From assembly GCF_017874235.1 (NCBI RefSeq), contig NZ_JAGGLC010000005.1:124001-188000 (forward strand): a DNA stretch of 64,000 nt, written 5' to 3'. The DNA comes from Halolamina salifodinae. Its GTDB lineage: Archaea; Halobacteriota; Halobacteria; Halobacteriales; Haloferacaceae. The notes under the pieces are model-generated. The model made no database searches. It was given only the letters and a program-made list of their open reading frames with translations, and was not told where the DNA came from. The translations under genes and the position numbers were made by a program. This document shows, piece after piece, positions 61,245 to 64,000 of this stretch (its first letter is position 1; each line of letters opens with the position of its first letter).

Positions 61245-62966
61245 ATGACCGACCCCGATTCGCTCTCCGTCACTATCGTCGACGGCTACGTCGACGAACC
61301 GGCCCACTTCGGGGTGCCGCCGTACATCTCCACCTACCCCCGGTTCACCGCCGGTGCGCTCGTCGACGCCGGCGTCCCCCGCGAGCAGATCACCTACCAC
61401 ACCATCGACGAACTCCGGGAGGACCGGATGAAGTGGGGCGACGTCTCCCAAGCCGACCTGTTCATCTACGTCGGCGGGATGACCGTCCCCGGGAAGTACG
61501 TCGGCGGCACCCCCGCCGAACCCGACGAAGTGAAGGAACTCGCCTGGACCGCCAACGGGACGACTCTGCTCGGCGGCCCCGTCCGCTTCGGCGTCGGCGA
61601 GGAGAACTCCGGCGCACAGGACATGGAGCGCAAGGACCTCGACTACGAGTTCGTCGCCAAGGGCGACATCGAGGCTGCGGCGTACGACCTCGTCGACTCC
61701 GGACTGGAGGGGTTCAACGACCGGATGCGGGACAACGACGAACTGGACCGCTGGGCCTCGGCGGGCGCGTTCGTCGTCGAGCAGCACCCCAACCACCCCG
61801 ACTACCTGATCGCCGAACTGGAGACCTCCCGCGGGTGTGCCTACCGCTGCTCGTTCTGTACCGAACCGCTGTACGGCAACCCCGCGTTCCGGAGCCCCGA
61901 GTCGGTCGTCGAGGAGGTCGACCGCCTCTCGGATCACGGCCTCGAACACTTCCGTATCGGCCGGCAGGCCGACATCCTCGCCTACGGCGGCGACGGCGAG
62001 GCACCCAACCCCGAGGCGCTCCACAACCTCTACGCCGGGATCCGCGAGGTGGCGCCGAACCTCCAGACGCTCCACCTCGACAACATGAACCCCGTGACGA
62101 TCACGGACTATCCCGAGGAGTCGCGGGAGGCTATTCGCATCATCGCCGAGTACAACACGCCCGGCGACACGGCTGCGTTCGGCCTCGAGAGCGCTGACCC
62201 GGTCGTGCAGGAGCAGAACAACCTCCTCGTGACCGCCGAGGAATGCCTGGAGGCAGTCCGCGTCGTGAACGAAGCCGGCGGCTGGCGCCCCGACGAGAAC
62301 CGCCTCCCCAAACTCCTGCCCGGGATCAACCTCGTCCACGGCTTGCAGGGCGAGCGCCCGGAGACGTACGACCACAACCGCCGGTTCCTCCGGCAGGTGT
62401 ACGACGAGGGGCTGATGCTCCGCCGGATCAACATCCGGCAGGTGATGGCCTTTGCCGGCACGGAGATGGGCGACACCGGCGCCGACATCGCGAAGGAGCA
62501 CAAAGCGCAGTTCCAGGAGTACAAACAGGAGGTCCGCGAGCAGGTGGACAACCCGATGCTCCAGCGCGTCGTCCCCCCCGGGACGGTGCTCCCGAACGTG
62601 CATCTGGAGTACCATCAGGACGGCAAGACGTTCGGCCGCCAGCTCGGGACCTACCCGCTGCTCGTGGGGATTCCCGGCGAGCGCGAACTCGGGAAATCCA
62701 TCGACGTGGCCATCGTCGACCACGGCTACCGCTCGGTGACGGGTGTGCCGTACCCGCTGGACGTGAACGCGGCGTCGATGGACGAACTCACGACGGTTCC
62801 GGGCGTCACCGACAGTCGCGCGGGCGACATCGTGGTCTCGCGGCCGTACGACTCGGTTGCGGAGGTCGCCAACGACGACGGCGTGGACCTGACGCGCTTC
62901 GCGACCGCGGGTGATGCTGACGTTGACGTGACGCGGACGTTCGAGCCGAACAGTCGGGCTGATTAG
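61245..62966 (+). CDS. radical SAM protein with C-terminal helix-hairpin-helix
   Basis: A 573-residue protein. The N-terminal 180 residues are a B12-binding-like/Rossmann region (VTIVDGYVDEPAHFGVPPYI). The radical SAM cluster motif is CAYRCSFC (about residues 201-208, in ELETSRGCAYRCSFCTEP). Conserved TIM-barrel elements follow (FRIGRQADILAYG, FGLESADPVVQEQNN, LPGINLVHGL). The C-terminus has an HhH motif (VNAASMDELTTVPGVTDSRA) that may bind nucleic acid. The family (DUF/COG1031-like) is uncharacterised; a tRNA or rRNA modification role is an inference from the HhH domain. GTTTTACC about 28 nt upstream is the likely promoter. Confidence 0.85.
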   Translation: MTDPDSLSVTIVDGYVDEPAHFGVPPYISTYPRFTAGALVDAGVPREQITYHTIDELREDRMKWGDVSQADLFIYVGGMTVPGKYVGGTPAEPDEVKELAWTANGTTLLGGPVRFGVGEENSGAQDMERKDLDYEFVAKGDIEAAAYDLVDSGLEGFNDRMRDNDELDRWASAGAFVVEQHPNHPDYLIAELETSRGCAYRCSFCTEPLYGNPAFRSPESVVEEVDRLSDHGLEHFRIGRQADILAYGGDGEAPNPEALHNLYAGIREVAPNLQTLHLDNMNPVTITDYPEESREAIRIIAEYNTPGDTAAFGLESADPVVQEQNNLLVTAEECLEAVRVVNEAGGWRPDENRLPKLLPGINLVHGLQGERPETYDHNRRFLRQVYDEGLMLRRINIRQVMAFAGTEMGDTGADIAKEHKAQFQEYKQEVREQVDNPMLQRVVPPGTVLPNVHLEYHQDGKTFGRQLGTYPLLVGIPGERELGKSIDVAIVDHGYRSVTGVPYPLDVNAASMDELTTVPGVTDSRAGDIVVSRPYDSVAEVANDDGVDLTRFATAGDADVDVTRTFEPNSRAD

Positions 62967-63415
62967 TTGCGGTTTTCGTGGGTATTGCGGCTGCTTCGGC
63001 GGATACTGAGCCACCAACGGCAACAGCGTCTCGAGGCTAGACTACTTGTACCGCACCGCTGACCGCTCAGCGGCCTCAAGCCTCCCCAGCCGGTTCGCTC
63101 GGGCTTAACCCTCGCTCACCCTCCGAGGGAGCAAGTGGTTCGAGAGAGCGAAGCTCTCTCGGCTGCTAGCCAGAAGGCGCTGCCTTCCTGCGAGGTCGAC
63201 GAGAGCCGCAGGCTCTCGTCTGCCAATCAGAGATCTCCGATTTCTGATGACCGGGCCTCGTGCCCGGCGCCCGGCGGTCTCTCAGGTGCCAACGAACGAG
63301 ATGCTGTTGCGGGTGCTGTTCCAGTAGTTCTCTATCAAGAGACAGCGGACCACCAATCACACAAACACGAATAGCGCGTCGTGGAACCTTTAGTCCCACC
63401 CACGAAATCCGACCC
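62967..63415 (+). repeat. palindrome-rich intergenic element with hairpin chain
   Basis: The region contains five hairpins: 63141-63161 (9-bp stem, loop GAA), 63173-63187 (6-bp, GCT), 63198-63220 (10-bp, GCA), 63226-63248 (10-bp with one G-T, TCC) and 63251-63267 (6-bp, 5-nt loop). The left part (about 63040-63105) matches the dispersed repeat at 37975-38060 (TTGTACCGCACCGC...CCTCCCCAGCCG). The ends show an imperfect inverted repeat: about 63026-63060 against the complement of about 63305-63350, sharing GTCTC and ACTACTTG/ACTACTGG. No ORF is credible. Confidence 0.65.
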
Positions 63416-64000
63416 ATGCACGTCGAACGCGTCTCGGTCCCCGTCGAGACTCGCGCCCCAACCGGCGCGACCAACGCCTACCTCGTCGGCGAGTCGCCCG
63501 CGCTGCTCGTCGACCCCGCGGGGCGAACCGCCGAACTCGACTCGCTCGTCGCGAACCACGACATCGGCGCCATCGCCGTCACACACACCCACCCGGATCA
63601 CGTCGGCGCCGTCGCCGAGTACGCCGCCGAGACTGACGCCGACCTGCTCGCCCGCCGGCCCGACCGATTCGCCGACGCGACCGGCGTCGAACCGGACCAG
63701 GAAATCTCGGAGGGCAGCGAGATCCACACCGGTTCCGGCCCGGTATCGGTGCTCGATACACAGGGCCACGCCAGCGATCACGTCGCGTTCGAGTTCGACG
63801 GCACCGTGATCTGTGGTGACCTCGCAGTCGCCGAGGGAAGCGTCGTCGTCGGCGCCCCCGAGGGCGACCTCCGGGCCTATCTCACCTCCCTCCGGCGGCT
63901 CTGGGCGCGGGATCCCGACCGACTACTGCCGGGGCACGGCCCGGCGATGACCGCGGAGGGCGGTGCCGGCCCGACCCCACGCGAGAGTCTCGAACGCCTG
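63416..64000 (+). CDS. metallo-beta-lactamase-fold hydrolase, 3' end cut by window
   Basis: The ATG at 63416 opens a frame that stays open for 195 codons to the window edge. It reads MHVERVSVPVETRAPTGATN, then AYLVGESPALLVDPAG. The metal-binding motifs are in order: THTHPDHVG (HxHxDH), GHASDHVAFE, CGDLAV and LLPGHGP. This is the glyoxalase II/LACTB2-like branch. CTTTAGTCC about 25 nt upstream is a candidate promoter. The C-terminal domain lies outside the window, so the substrate cannot be judged. Confidence 0.87.
   Translation, partial: MHVERVSVPVETRAPTGATNAYLVGESPALLVDPAGRTAELDSLVANHDIGAIAVTHTHPDHVGAVAEYAAETDADLLARRPDRFADATGVEPDQEISEGSEIHTGSGPVSVLDTQGHASDHVAFEFDGTVICGDLAVAEGSVVVGAPEGDLRAYLTSLRRLWARDPDRLLPGHGPAMTAEGGAGPTPRESLERL

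Overview
The window is a gene-dense piece of a haloarchaeal (class Halobacteria) chromosome. This follows from the high G+C content, the strongly acidic predicted proteins, and TATA-like boxes about 25-30 nt upstream of start codons with little or no leader. Archaeal marker genes agree: archaeosine tRNA-guanine transglycosylase, geranylgeranylglyceryl phosphate synthase, GatB, ScpA/Smc, halocyanin, Tat-dependent lipoproteins and an Mrp antiporter operon. The genus cannot be fixed from the sequence alone; a Haloferacales-type organism would fit.

Layout. 1-3.3 kb is a scarred integration site: a tRNA-Pro gene followed by 290-bp-period direct repeats that carry pieces of that tRNA, a vapB antitoxin with a twice-frameshifted vapC, and a broken histidine kinase running into a truncated lipoprotein gene. 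3.4-15.5 kb is mostly core: P-loop kinase, arylsulfotransferase-like protein, Nudix hydrolase, CPBP protease, tgtA, an intact VapBC pair, a phosphate transporter and the smc-scpA operon. 15.5-18.0 kb is a decayed arsenic-resistance island: arsC remnant, Cys-pair miniprotein, arsR, ArsP-like permease, arsM remnant and a transposase fragment. 18.0-29.9 kb is a cation-homeostasis block: trkA/trkH K+ uptake, an Lrp-type regulator fused to an RCK_C domain, and a nine-gene Mrp Na+/H+ antiporter operon. 30.1-32.5 kb is a tupABC tungstate transporter, followed by four tandem 34-bp hairpin repeats and gatB.

34-44 kb holds a MATE exporter, an S9 peptidase bracketed by inverted copies of a dispersed repeat, a creatininase-family enzyme, a class C serine hydrolase, halocyanin and topoisomerase I. 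43.9-48.2 kb is a defence locus: EVE-like-domain McrB, McrC, the orphan tail of a restriction-modification methylase and a membrane protein. 48.3-59.7 kb is mainly core metabolism: GGGP synthase, a CNNM/CBS protein, glutaredoxin with a Cys-less redoxin, Sua5, a Cas4-like nuclease, a biotin ECF transporter and a membrane heterodisulfide-reductase-like Fe-S protein. 59.8-63.4 kb is accessory again: an HTH/TumE-type pair, a MITE-like element with terminal inverted repeats and target-site duplication filled with hairpins, a radical SAM protein, and a second hairpin array. An MBL-fold hydrolase runs off the right edge.

Two threads tie the window together. One is ion homeostasis: Trk, the RCK-containing regulator and Mrp lie side by side and probably couple K+ import to Na+ export. 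The other is repeated insertion and decay: tRNA-derived att scars, dead toxin, kinase, ars and R-M fragments, an aspS tail fragment and palindrome-rich elements sit between intact operons. No CRISPR array or rRNA was seen.
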